DNA from: an uncultured Pseudohongiella sp.
GTDB taxonomy: Bacteria; Pseudomonadota; Gammaproteobacteria; Pseudomonadales; Pseudohongiellaceae
DNA: 64,000 nt
Reading direction: 5' to 3'
Assembly: GCA_902537815.1 (NCBI GenBank)
Contig: CACBCS010000008.1
Location: 17,585-81,584 of the forward strand
Made by a program: the position numbers and the translations under genes. Of this stretch, positions 52,552-61,356 are shown in pieces. Every line of letters starts with the position of its first letter. The first letter of the stretch is position 1. Under the pieces are notes generated by a model. The model did no database searches, had not been told where the DNA came from, and worked only from the letters and a program-made list of their open reading frames with translations.

Positions 52552-53754
52552 GTGAACCTTCCAATGATATTGCATGAGTACCGAACACTGATTGTACTGA
52601 CTCTAGCGCAATGCTTTGGTCACACCGCGGCACCGATTATGGTTCTGCTGGGGGGGATCGTCGGAGCGCAGATCGCACCTTCCGCAGATCTGGCAACCCT
52701 GCCAATCGCGGTGCAGATACTCGGGATTGCCAGTGCGGCTATTCCTGCGTCCCTGTTGATGTCCAGATTCGGCCGGAGAGCCGGCTTTTTGGGAGCCACG
52801 GCCCTCGGTATTGCGGCGGCTCTGCTCGCGGCGCTTGCGGTGAGCAGGCAGTCTTTTATGCTGTTTGTGCTTGCTGCTTACAGCATCGGTGTTTACATCG
52901 CCTTCATGCAGCAGTTCCGGTTCGCGGTTGCGGAATCGGTGCCAGCTGACAGAGTGCCTCGCAGTCTCTCCATTTTTATGCTCGCCGGTATTGTTTCCGC
53001 GCTGTTGGGGCCGGAAGTTGGCAGACGATTCAGCGACTTTGAGGGCTGGCCACTGTATTCAGGCTCGTTCATCGGGCTGGCGGCACTGCTGTCGGTTTCG
53101 TTCCTGATCTTGCTGCTGTTTTATCAGAACATCACTGTTGAATCCTCTGCCTCCACGGAAGCAAAGCGCCCCCTGCCTGAGATCATCAGGCAGCCGAAGT
53201 TGATTCTGGCAGTGTCTGCTGCAGCGATCGCGTATAGTGTGATGGCCCTTGTCATGACTGCCACGCCACTCAGTATGCACCAGATGGACGATTTCTCTCT
53301 GGATGCCACGACCCGGGTGATTCAGAGTCATATTCTCGCCATGTATCTCCCATCATTTTTCAGCGGCGCACTCATTTACAGATTCGGCGCGCTTAACACC
53401 ATCAAAGCAGGCCTATTTTTGATGTTGACTTGTATCGGCGCAGGATGGAATGACCCGCAGTTCTTTCATTACCTTGCTGCGTTGATTCTGCTTGGCGTGG
53501 GTTGGAATTTTCTGTTTCTCGGCGGCACGACTCTGCTTACGCAGTGCTATTACCCGGCAGAGCGATTCAAAGTACAGGCAGTGAATGACTTTCTGGTTTT
53601 TGGTTTGCAGGGTGTGGGTTCTTTGAGCGCCGGCGTGCTGATTGCGGCTGCCGGTTGGAGCGGTGTCATGACCTTTGCCCTGCCAGCTATACTGTTGCTG
53701 GTCCCCGCCATCGTGCTGGCGCGTGGTGCGCTGACGGCAAGCCCCGTGCAATAA
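52552..53754 (+). CDS. MFS transporter
   Basis: About 400 residues with 12 predicted helices. The start is GTG 52552 or ATG 52564, neither with a strong ribosome site. The cytoplasmic loop after helix 2 reads MSRFGRRAGFLGATALG, the classical MFS G-R-x-x-G pattern, and a long loop (SASTEAKRPLPEIIRQPK) separates the two six-helix halves. Substrate cannot be predicted; the upstream binding protein suggests a shared solute. It converges on an LD-carboxypeptidase gene. Confidence 0.85.
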   Translation: MNLPMILHEYRTLIVLTLAQCFGHTAAPIMVLLGGIVGAQIAPSADLATLPIAVQILGIASAAIPASLLMSRFGRRAGFLGATALGIAAALLAALAVSRQSFMLFVLAAYSIGVYIAFMQQFRFAVAESVPADRVPRSLSIFMLAGIVSALLGPEVGRRFSDFEGWPLYSGSFIGLAALLSVSFLILLLFYQNITVESSASTEAKRPLPEIIRQPKLILAVSAAAIAYSVMALVMTATPLSMHQMDDFSLDATTRVIQSHILAMYLPSFFSGALIYRFGALNTIKAGLFLMLTCIGAGWNDPQFFHYLAALILLGVGWNFLFLGGTTLLTQCYYPAERFKVQAVNDFLVFGLQGVGSLSAGVLIAAAGWSGVMTFALPAILLLVPAIVLARGALTASPVQ

Positions 53755-53794
53755 CCGACTTCAGCTGTCCGATCGGGACACATTCCGGCGTGAA

Positions 53795-54859
53795 TTAGCT
53801 GACAGCCGGTTCCAGTAAGGCCAGCGTGCCGTCGTCGACATCCAGGCGCGCGCGGACGCCGATAGGAACTACCGTCTGATCTTCAATATGTCCGATCATC
53901 GCCCCGCGCAGAGTGGGGATGCCGAGCGGTTCACAGCGCTCGCGCAACACTTGCTCCATGCTCAGGGTATTGCTGTCGTAACCATCGTCCGTGAATTTGC
54001 CGAATACAATGCCTGCGGTTCGCTCCAGATGTCCGGTAAGCCACAGATGTGTCAGCATCCGATCGACGCTGTAGGGCGGCTCTGAGACGTCTTCCATAAA
54101 CAGAATAGCGCCGTCAAAATCGGGTTCATAAGGAGTGCCAAGAAGAGTCACAAGAAGCGACAGATTGCCTCCGATCAACGTTCCTTCCGCCTGCCCGGGC
54201 ACGATCGGCGTCAGGCGATTTTCCCGTTCGACGACACCCGGTTGCTGTTCAAAAGCGGGAGGCTCGGCAATGCGGGTGACCTGGCGGGGTTCTATCAATA
54301 TTCGTTGGAACTGCTCGTAGGTGTAGCTCGAGAAATTGTCGCCCGCAATCGGGCCATGATAGGTGATCATGCCAGTTTTAACGTGGATTGCATTCAGAAT
54401 AGCCGTTATGTCACTGTAGCCCATCAGAATCTTTGGGTTATCAGCGATAGTCTGATAGTGGAGGTCTCTCAGAAGTCGTCCTGAGCCATAGCCACCGCGC
54501 ACACAGAAGATCGCGTCGACTTCGTCATCCGCGAACATCCCGTTGAGATCATCAGCGCGCTGCTGGTCGCTTCCTGCGAGGTACTGTTTGCGGCGGCGCA
54601 GATTTGGCGCCGCCTTTGCTTCAAAACCAAGGGATCTCACCAGATCCATGGCTGCCAGCAGATCTTCATTTTCCGGCACGTTGCTGGCCGGCGTGACCAA
54701 ACCAACCGTGGCGCCAGCGCGCAGCCTGTGCGGTTTGGCGGCCTGGAGCCCTTGTGCAAGCGCTGACTGGGGCAACATGCCTGCACTGCCCAAAGCCGCA
54801 AGACTACCTGCTGCTTTGATAAGCCTCCGCCGGCTCAGATTGGGTTGAGAACGTTTCAT
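53795..54859 (-). CDS. exported LD-carboxypeptidase (peptidase S66, LdcA/MccF-like)
   Basis: A 354-residue serine peptidase. The leader SRRRLIKAAGS looks like a Tat or Sec signal with cleavage near LAQG. The S66 fold shows VGLVTPASNVP, AIFCVRGGYGSGRLL, the nucleophile S149 in LMGYSDITAIL, and TLIGGNLSLLVTLLGTPYEPDF; H and E ligands lie towards the end (GAMIGHIEDQ). LdcA trims murein tetrapeptides; MccF relatives cut nucleotide-peptides. Export is unusual for the cytoplasmic recycling enzyme but known in other bacteria. Confidence 0.85.
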   Translation of the reverse strand: MKRSQPNLSRRRLIKAAGSLAALGSAGMLPQSALAQGLQAAKPHRLRAGATVGLVTPASNVPENEDLLAAMDLVRSLGFEAKAAPNLRRRKQYLAGSDQQRADDLNGMFADDEVDAIFCVRGGYGSGRLLRDLHYQTIADNPKILMGYSDITAILNAIHVKTGMITYHGPIAGDNFSSYTYEQFQRILIEPRQVTRIAEPPAFEQQPGVVERENRLTPIVPGQAEGTLIGGNLSLLVTLLGTPYEPDFDGAILFMEDVSEPPYSVDRMLTHLWLTGHLERTAGIVFGKFTDDGYDSNTLSMEQVLRERCEPLGIPTLRGAMIGHIEDQTVVPIGVRARLDVDDGTLALLEPAVS

Positions 54860-55253
54860 GGCATTCGTCTGTCCTGCCTGTTGTCAGTTCCTGTCCATTC
54901 TCTACACTCATGGCCGCAGAGCAAGTAATTTTGATCTTGCGCAGTCAGGCTCAACCGCCTATACCAGATGGGCAGCCGCTGGTCTGCTGCTGCGGTCTCA
55001 GCGGCAGGGACGCCAGCGCTGCGGATCCCGCCTGACACGATGTCTGTGGCCCGTGCTGGCATGGAAGCGATGAGATTCCGGTGACGATATGATAATCTGA
55101 ACCTTATCGGACCGGCAGTCGCGCCAGCAATACCATGTATTCACAGATCTTCGAATCGATAGACATTCCCCCGTCGGACAGCCGGATAATCGATGGCGCC
55201 TCCTCTCTGGTAGGCGCCCAGGTTCATAAACCACGCTTTCTTGGAGCTATTTT
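54860..55253. other. 394-base intergenic region, no gene seen
   Basis: Divergent promoter region for the carboxypeptidase and the esterase. Short open frames on both strands lack ribosome sites and recognisable products. No hairpin or operator was identified. Confidence 0.5.
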
Positions 55254-56783
55254 GTGCGAATGTCTCACCGAATCGCGTCAGGCTGTGCCGTTGCCGCGCT
55301 GGTTCTGACGCAGCTGATATTTGCTGAAGTGACCAGCATCACAGTCACTCTGCCCGGGAATGAGGTTGCGCAGACAGGGCGACTATTTATCGCGTTTACG
55401 CAGGCCCCTCAAACCGCGCCGCGACTGACGATCGGGGATGACCCTTCACCGCGCACTGCGTCGCCGTTTTTTGCAGTTGATGTGGAAAACTGGAATGGCG
55501 AGCCGCTGGAATTTTCGCCGTCGGCCGGATTTCCACTCAATTCACCTGACGAACTTACTCAGGGCAGCTGGCGCGTGCAGGCACTGCTTGATGTGAATGA
55601 GGTACTGTCTGATCTTGATGCGCCCGGTAACCGATTTTCGCTGACCCAGACGATCGCGCTTGCTGATGGCCCCGTCTCGCTACAGTTTAATCTGAGCGAA
55701 ACCGTGCCTGCTGAACAGCTGCCTGAGGATACAGATCTGCTCAAATTCGTGCGGATCCGGTCAGAGTTGTTGTCCGCATTCTACGGCAATGACATCTTCC
55801 TGCGCGCATCGGTACTGCTGCCGGCAGCTTACGAAACCGGCAGCAGCGCGCGTTATCCGGTGCTGTTTCACGTGGCCGGCCTGAATGGCCGCTATACGCG
55901 GAGCCAGCGCTTGCTGAGTGACGATCAGTTTATAGATTACTGGTTGGGTAATGACACGCCTGCGGCGGTTATCGTGTTTCTCGACGGTGAATCGCCTTAT
56001 GGAGACTCCTATCAGATGAACAGCGCTGTATCCGGCCCCTATGCTGATGCGAACTTCACCGAGCTGTTCCCCTATCTGGTGGAGCAATTTCCGATCGAGG
56101 ATTTACCCTCCAACCGGTTTGTTTCCGGGTGTTCGACCGGGGGATGGGTTTCCATGGCTCTGCAGATTCTCTATCCGGATTATTTCAATGGCGCTTACTC
56201 GCTCAGCCCAGATTCGCCGAGTTTCCAGGCCTTTCAGCTCGTCAATCTGTACAGTGATGACAACGCCTTCACCAGCGCCAGCGGCATGATCCGGCCCAGC
56301 GCGCGAGCCACCAATGGAGACCCGAGATTCAGCATCGCTGATGAGGTGCGCATGGAAGCGGCAATGGGCCGCGGAGACAGCTATGTCAATTCAGGCCAGC
56401 AGTGGGGAGCCTGGAATGCGGTCTATGGGCAGCCTGATGAGCAAGGGCGTCCGATCCCGGTGTGGGACCAGCAAACCGGAGCAATCAATTCGGTCGTGGC
56501 GAATTCCTGGCGGCCGTGGGATCTTGATCTCTACGTGCGGGACAACTGGCGCTCTATCGGCCCCGCGTTGACTGGCAAGCTGCAATTCTGGATGGGTGAT
56601 ATGGACAACTATTACCTGACCAATGGCCTGCGTTATCTCGAGGAAACGCTCAATGTGCAGGAGGCACCGGCCGCGGATGCACATTTTACCTGGCTGCCCT
56701 ATCACGGGCACTGCGGTTTTGGCACTCAGGTGCATTACATCGATGTCTTGAATGACATGGCTGAGAGAGCAGCGCGCGATTGA
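55254..56783 (+). CDS. secreted alpha/beta-hydrolase (putative esterase)
   Basis: A 509-residue protein from GTG 55254 (GGAG seven bases upstream; an ATG two codons later is possible) with a signal peptide. An N-terminal beta-domain (residues about 30-190) is followed by an alpha/beta-hydrolase of the Fes/esterase-D-like type: YPVLFHVAGLNGRYTRSQRL, AVIVFLDGESPYGDS, the nucleophile elbow GCSTGG with S294, and a C-terminal histidine in LPYHGHCGFG. The two-domain layout resembles enterochelin esterases, but no siderophore genes are nearby except the Fur-boxed PepSY gene that converges 11 bases downstream. Confidence 0.78.
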   Translation: MRMSHRIASGCAVAALVLTQLIFAEVTSITVTLPGNEVAQTGRLFIAFTQAPQTAPRLTIGDDPSPRTASPFFAVDVENWNGEPLEFSPSAGFPLNSPDELTQGSWRVQALLDVNEVLSDLDAPGNRFSLTQTIALADGPVSLQFNLSETVPAEQLPEDTDLLKFVRIRSELLSAFYGNDIFLRASVLLPAAYETGSSARYPVLFHVAGLNGRYTRSQRLLSDDQFIDYWLGNDTPAAVIVFLDGESPYGDSYQMNSAVSGPYADANFTELFPYLVEQFPIEDLPSNRFVSGCSTGGWVSMALQILYPDYFNGAYSLSPDSPSFQAFQLVNLYSDDNAFTSASGMIRPSARATNGDPRFSIADEVRMEAAMGRGDSYVNSGQQWGAWNAVYGQPDEQGRPIPVWDQQTGAINSVVANSWRPWDLDLYVRDNWRSIGPALTGKLQFWMGDMDNYYLTNGLRYLEETLNVQEAPAADAHFTWLPYHGHCGFGTQVHYIDVLNDMAERAARD

Positions 56784-56794
56784 ATTCAGTCTGC

Positions 56795-57946
56795 TCAAGA
56801 GATTCGTTGCGCCGCAGCCTCAGAGGCTGAATTATTGGCCCTGACCCGCCAGCGCATGAAACGGCGCAGCGCCAGAGAGAGACCAGTCCAGACCAGCAGG
56901 GCAGCCGCTGCAGACGCGAGTCCAGCCAGTGTCTGTCCGGCCAGACCAAGCGCCTCACCGGTGTGTAAAAAACGTACCCACCTGCGCGCCTGCAAGCCCG
57001 GTGACTGATCAGTAAAGGGAACATAAGCCACCGCGGCACCAGAAACCCTATTCATTGTGACGGTATGCCGTTTTTGCGGCTCGCCACCGTTGCCCTCATC
57101 CAACGTAAAAGTGACATTCTGCGCCCCGGGGGGCGGCAGGCTGAAACTGAGGGTTTTCCAGTTGGCGCTGTAGCTCTGGGCGGTAGACGCAAGCACATCA
57201 AGAGAAACCGCATTGCGAGGCTCGTCCTGCGGAATAGATGGCGCGGAGTCCGAGCGCTCCGGGGGGGTATCTCCCGCCAGCGTATAGACAAGGGTATTCG
57301 CCCAGCTGTAGTTAAAAACCGACGCGGTCGGGATGATGACAATCAAAGGAATGGCGGCCCAGAACGCAAAAACGTGATGCCAGTTAAAGTCTCTTGCAGC
57401 TGTTGTGTTGGCCAGAGGATTGAACCACACCCTGACTTTCAAAGTGCCCCAGGTGAATATCTTGGGTAGCCATAGATAACTGCCGCTAAGCAACAGGAAC
57501 AAGAACAGCAGATTTGCTGCGCCGGTGATGTCCCTGGCAGTGGACCGGGCTTCGCCGGTCGTCATAAACCAGCGGTGCAGGCTCCTGACATCGGCAAAAA
57601 AGCCGCTGAGGGAATCACTGTGGGGGGTATAGATCTCGCCGGTATAGGGGTTCAGGTGCTGCGTTTGAGACCGCCCCATCCTGGCAATAAAGGGCGCATC
57701 ATCTGCCGAAGCCAGGATCAGGTTATCGGTCTCGAAGCCTTCGGTGCGATTGGCCGCAAGGATCAGTTGATCCACGGTGAGGCGTTGTTCACCGGGCGCC
57801 GGTTGGTAATAGTAGGGGCCGTCTTCCCAGCTCTGAAGCTGGCGTTCATAGGTCAGTAAGACACCGGTTACCGACATCATCAGGATGATGAGACCCGCCA
57901 GAACGCCGGCGCTCAGGTGCAGCCAGAAGAGAATCTTTCGAAACAT
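56795..57946 (-). CDS. PepSY-associated TM-helix protein, Fur-regulated
   Basis: A 383-residue inner-membrane protein of the PepSY_TM/PiuB group. Helix 1 is the hallmark KILFWLHLSAGVLAGLIILMMSVTGVLLTYE; later helices are ANLLFLFLLLSGSYLWLP, HHVFAFWAAIPLIVIIPTASVFNYS and a C-terminal pair. PepSY-like periplasmic regions lie between (TVDQLILAAN, LDVLASTAQSYSANW). Homologues reduce ferric siderophores or sit next to TonB receptors in iron uptake. ATG 57946 is chosen as it directly precedes helix 1. A Fur box lies 45-63 bases upstream. Confidence 0.87.
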   Translation of the reverse strand: MFRKILFWLHLSAGVLAGLIILMMSVTGVLLTYERQLQSWEDGPYYYQPAPGEQRLTVDQLILAANRTEGFETDNLILASADDAPFIARMGRSQTQHLNPYTGEIYTPHSDSLSGFFADVRSLHRWFMTTGEARSTARDITGAANLLFLFLLLSGSYLWLPKIFTWGTLKVRVWFNPLANTTAARDFNWHHVFAFWAAIPLIVIIPTASVFNYSWANTLVYTLAGDTPPERSDSAPSIPQDEPRNAVSLDVLASTAQSYSANWKTLSFSLPPPGAQNVTFTLDEGNGGEPQKRHTVTMNRVSGAAVAYVPFTDQSPGLQARRWVRFLHTGEALGLAGQTLAGLASAAAALLVWTGLSLALRRFMRWRVRANNSASEAAAQRIS

Positions 57947-57990
57947 GCCTATGCCAAAAACAGTGTGGGTCGGGTGATGGATGATGAAAC

Positions 57991-58009
57991 GCAAATGATA
58001 ATTATTCTC
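57991..58009 (-). promoter_or_regulatory. Fur box upstream of the PepSY gene
   Basis: GCAAATGATAATTATTCTC matches 15 of 19 positions of the Fur consensus GATAATGATAATCATTATC, including the whole central ATGATAAT block. It is 45 bases upstream of the PepSY start, in the expected promoter zone, so the gene should be repressed by iron. Confidence 0.75.
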
Positions 58010-58155
58010 AATGACCAGCGCAAGTTCGGGTGCTGAAGTGGGGTTCTGCCCGGGCCGAGCACCCTCTTTGTCGTGGCTCGCTTTCGGGTGGTTTTCGCTA
58101 CATAATGAGATGCCTCCACACCCGGTCAGCAAGAAATCGGACGAAAGGAACGCTC

Positions 58156-59994
58156 ATGGCTGAACAAAGACAGCAAAGCAGACGCAGTTTTATCAAGCGT
58201 GCCGCGGTAATCGGCGGGGCCGCGACTTTCGGCGCCGGTGGCATTGTGGCGCAGCCGGGAACTGCCACGCCGGCGTTTCCCTCACACAATGACCGCACCA
58301 GAGGCTGGTTGCGCTTCATCTGGGAAAAAGCAACTACCCCCGACGACTGGGGCTATCGGGAGGAATTGGAGCTGCCCTGGGGCATTCAAATCCCGCGCGG
58401 CGATATTGACTGGAATGACGATGGCATCGGCCCTCACCCCTGGTGGGACCAGTATGCCGCACCGCCCATGCTCAGTTACGGACGGTTTGATCTGGCCGAC
58501 TCAAGCTATCCGGTGTTGTTGATGGCCGACCAGACGCCGGCCTGGCGAGAGGTTTATACGCGTATCATGGATGAACTGGCGAGTCGTCACACTTCATACT
58601 GGGCTGCCATCGACTGGAATATGTTTATTGGCCCGAGCCCCCAGCGGGATCAATACAATGCCTTCAACGCGCTTGGCTATCAGGCTTGGCCTGAACAAAT
58701 ACGGGACCGCTATGACCGGCCCGGCTGGACGGCAAATGGCGTAGATCCCTGGGGTCTGCAGCCGGACCCGATCGGCGCAGACGGCAACCTCTTTTTTCGG
58801 GGATGGCTGAATCTCGTTCTGTCTATCTACAAATATGTCTCGGGTGACGACAAGTGGGAGCGGCCCTGGGAAATCGCCGGGTTTGAAAATGAACACTTTG
58901 AGTGGACCCAGCCGCGCATTGTTGAGCACCTGCATCAACAGTACACCGACCATCCGGAGGGGCCACACTGTGAGAACACTAAGATCTGGCCGTTCTGCAA
59001 TTCTGCGGCAGGTTTGGGCATCTATCTCTCTGACCAGCTGGGGGTCACCAATGCCCATGGCCGGTTTGAAAATTGGGTTGAGTTCATGCGAGACAACTAT
59101 CTCGGCATCAATGCCCAGAATGAGATCGAATGGTCGACGATCTACTATGACCCGCTGGCAAACTTCAAAGTCAACCTGCCGGGGTCCGGCGCTACGGGTG
59201 CCGGGACGGCCTTTTATCTGCTACCTCAATCCCCGGAGATTGCTACTCAGATCTATGAAGCCGTGGTGAATGCCTCCGGGTATCGCGACCCGGCCCGGGA
59301 TATCAGGCCCAGCCCCCTTGTTCAGGTGATGGCTAAAGCACTGGGCGATGACGTGGTGTTTCGCCGTCTGCAGGGTGCCGCTGAACAATACTCGGAGCCC
59401 AGATTCTTCGGAGATAACGGCGATCGATTCGGCTGGTGGTCCAATCTGGATGAGCCCTGGCCACGCGGAACCTCCACTGCGCAGCAGCTGATGAGCGAAA
59501 TTGCAGAGGGCAACTGGATCGATGCATTTCAGGGTAAACACATGGATAAGTACTCGGCGCCGACGCTGGAGGGCGTGGATTATCCCAATCTTGGTGTCAG
59601 CACCGCCTGGAACGATATCGAGAACGGTGTCCTGCATGTTGGCACCTACGTAGGTGACCGCAATGCGGCAGGGAGAGCCACCAGTCTGCGCATCACAAAT
59701 CTGCCTAATGCGTCGCAGGCCGTGGTGATCAAAAACGGTTCAACGGTGAATGGGATACAGGTTGTGGATGCCAACACGATCCGGTTTGATACTGTAATCG
59801 GCAATCACCAGTATCAGATTCGCACCGGTTATTTCGGACAGGGTGTGGTCATGAATCCACCAGATCCCCTGACTGCTGGCAGCGCTTCCTTCGTGGCGGC
59901 GACCCAACGTACCGCCGAGCAAAACGCAAAGGCCGCGGAATCTGTGATGCTGAGTGGTGGTGGTGGATGTCCCTGCTGCGGCGGGTCTGCCTGA
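58156..59994 (+). CDS. Tat-exported linalool dehydratase/isomerase-like protein
   Basis: A 612-residue protein, ATG 58156 with AAAGGAA upstream. The leader RRSFIKRAAVIGG is a twin-arginine signal. The body resembles linalool dehydratase/isomerase (LinD): PPMLSYGRFDLADSSYPVLL, MADQTPAWREVYTRIMDELA and CENTKIWPFCNSAAGLG. The two cysteines C272 and C281 keep the nine-residue spacing of LinD catalytic C171 and C180. LinD isomerises and dehydrates monoterpene alcohols in the periplasm. A C-terminal tail GGGGCPCCGGSA adds three cysteines not expected in the enzyme. Substrate here is unknown; a C-terminal beta-region (about 470-570) follows the core. Confidence 0.72.
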   Translation: MAEQRQQSRRSFIKRAAVIGGAATFGAGGIVAQPGTATPAFPSHNDRTRGWLRFIWEKATTPDDWGYREELELPWGIQIPRGDIDWNDDGIGPHPWWDQYAAPPMLSYGRFDLADSSYPVLLMADQTPAWREVYTRIMDELASRHTSYWAAIDWNMFIGPSPQRDQYNAFNALGYQAWPEQIRDRYDRPGWTANGVDPWGLQPDPIGADGNLFFRGWLNLVLSIYKYVSGDDKWERPWEIAGFENEHFEWTQPRIVEHLHQQYTDHPEGPHCENTKIWPFCNSAAGLGIYLSDQLGVTNAHGRFENWVEFMRDNYLGINAQNEIEWSTIYYDPLANFKVNLPGSGATGAGTAFYLLPQSPEIATQIYEAVVNASGYRDPARDIRPSPLVQVMAKALGDDVVFRRLQGAAEQYSEPRFFGDNGDRFGWWSNLDEPWPRGTSTAQQLMSEIAEGNWIDAFQGKHMDKYSAPTLEGVDYPNLGVSTAWNDIENGVLHVGTYVGDRNAAGRATSLRITNLPNASQAVVIKNGSTVNGIQVVDANTIRFDTVIGNHQYQIRTGYFGQGVVMNPPDPLTAGSASFVAATQRTAEQNAKAAESVMLSGGGGCPCCGGSA

Positions 59995-60000
59995 ACCTGA

Positions 60001-61038
60001 TCAGGTTTCGGCCTCGGTCACCAGCGCCAGGCAAATGGCGTTATCCGGTATCTCCGGGTTTTGTCCGGCTGCGCCCAGCACAGCGGCCACGCCAGCCGCA
60101 CCCGAGGGAGTGGTGCGCAGCTGATGGGTTGCCAGAAATGCCACTGCCCGCTCCGCATCCAGATCGCTTATGCAAACAAACTGATCCGCCTGTCGGTGCA
60201 GGATGTCGAAGGCGAGGGTTGAAGGCAACTTGCAGTCCAGCCGCCCCATCGAAGATATCGGCCCGGCCACTTCGGTCAGAGTTCCTCGCCGATGACTTTC
60301 CATTAGGCAGGCAGCGGCGTCGGGTTCAACGACGGTAACCGTCGGCTGATGCGGCCACAGGCTACGAATGTGATTGGTGATCGCAGCAGCCAGCCCGCCG
60401 ACGCCGGCCTGCAGAAAGACATGGGTTGGCCACAGGTCTTCAGCCTGAAAGCCTGCCCGCATTTCCTCCGCCATAACCGTATAGCCTTCCATCACCAGCG
60501 AAGGAATCTGGCTGTAACCCTCCCAGGCGCTGTCCGAAAGCAGAATTTCGCCGTTCGCGCAGTCTGACGTTGCGGCGCGCATGCTCTGCTCATAGTTTGC
60601 TCCCGAGCGCATGACGGTGACACCGAGTGCCAAGAGTCTGTTCTCGAAGGCGACAGGGACAGTGTCCGCCAGATGAACTCGACAACCGACGTTAAAGAGC
60701 TTCGCCCCTCTGGCAACGGCGAGGCCGTGGTTACCCGCGCTGGCACAAACAAAGGTAAACTGGCGGCTCCAGGCCTGAACCTCTTCCGTAAACAGACACT
60801 CGGGCTCAATGTCCGTCTGATTTCCCTCGCGCCATTGCGCAAGCAGAATTGCCGCCATGGCATAAATGCCGCCCAGCGCCTTGAAGGCGCCCATCCTGAA
60901 GCGACTTGTTTCATCTTTGATCAGAAGTTGATGACCAGAGGGCGCTTTTATTGTCAGCAGCGGGGTCGGCTGATACACCGGGCAGTGCCGGGTTAGGGTC
61001 AGCGCGCGTTGATAGTCAAAAACAGTTGATCTGTCCAT
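60001..61038 (-). CDS. PLP-dependent diaminopropionate ammonia-lyase-like enzyme
   Basis: A 345-residue fold-type II PLP enzyme. K53 in DETSRFRMGAFKALGG is the Schiff-base lysine in the DpaL/YgeX context, FVCASAGNHGLAVARGA is the substrate loop, and QAGVGGLAAAI is the cofactor phosphate loop. DpaL degrades 2,3-diaminopropionate to pyruvate and ammonia; threonine/serine dehydratase-like reactions are alternatives. It is somewhat shorter than E. coli YgeX (about 400). Its stop is six bases from that of the LinD-like gene, convergent. Fits the amino-acid breakdown theme. Confidence 0.83.
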   Translation of the reverse strand: MDRSTVFDYQRALTLTRHCPVYQPTPLLTIKAPSGHQLLIKDETSRFRMGAFKALGGIYAMAAILLAQWREGNQTDIEPECLFTEEVQAWSRQFTFVCASAGNHGLAVARGAKLFNVGCRVHLADTVPVAFENRLLALGVTVMRSGANYEQSMRAATSDCANGEILLSDSAWEGYSQIPSLVMEGYTVMAEEMRAGFQAEDLWPTHVFLQAGVGGLAAAITNHIRSLWPHQPTVTVVEPDAAACLMESHRRGTLTEVAGPISSMGRLDCKLPSTLAFDILHRQADQFVCISDLDAERAVAFLATHQLRTTPSGAAGVAAVLGAAGQNPEIPDNAICLALVTEAET

Positions 61039-61356
61039 GTGACTAGTCTACCCGAGAGAGCAAAGGCTGGCGATTGGTCTGATTCTCAGACAGAGTCATT
61101 AATTGAGTCTGGCACCGGTGCAGTCTTTACTTTGACACTAAGGCTCCCTAGCCTATTAAACTTCAAGGACAATCATTCGCATACGTAGATGACTAGTTAG
61201 TGACTTGTCTGCTGGTGTCTTGCTATTGAGTAATTATATTAAGCCGGTGCCGACCTTGTACAATACTCAGCTGAAATATCCACAGATTTACTGGATCGTC
61301 GTTTCTGTTCTACTTTTCGTAACTTCGCGTTTTGGGGAAATACAATTAATAAATTA
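61039..61356. other. 318-base AT-rich region upstream of a TonB receptor
   Basis: This stretch marks the change from GC-rich to AT-rich sequence. A weak Fur-like sequence (61162-61180) lies in it. No gene was found. Confidence 0.5.
61162..61180 (+). promoter_or_regulatory. possible weak Fur-like site
   Basis: TTCAAGGACAATCATTCGC matches 12 of 19 Fur-consensus positions, with an intact AATCATT half. It is 177 bases upstream of the TonB receptor start, far for a direct operator. Low confidence. Confidence 0.25.

Noticed and set aside
53767..53781. TGTCC-GATCG-GGACA hairpin between the MFS and carboxypeptidase genes
   Set aside because: Only a five-base stem without T-tail; too weak to call a terminator.
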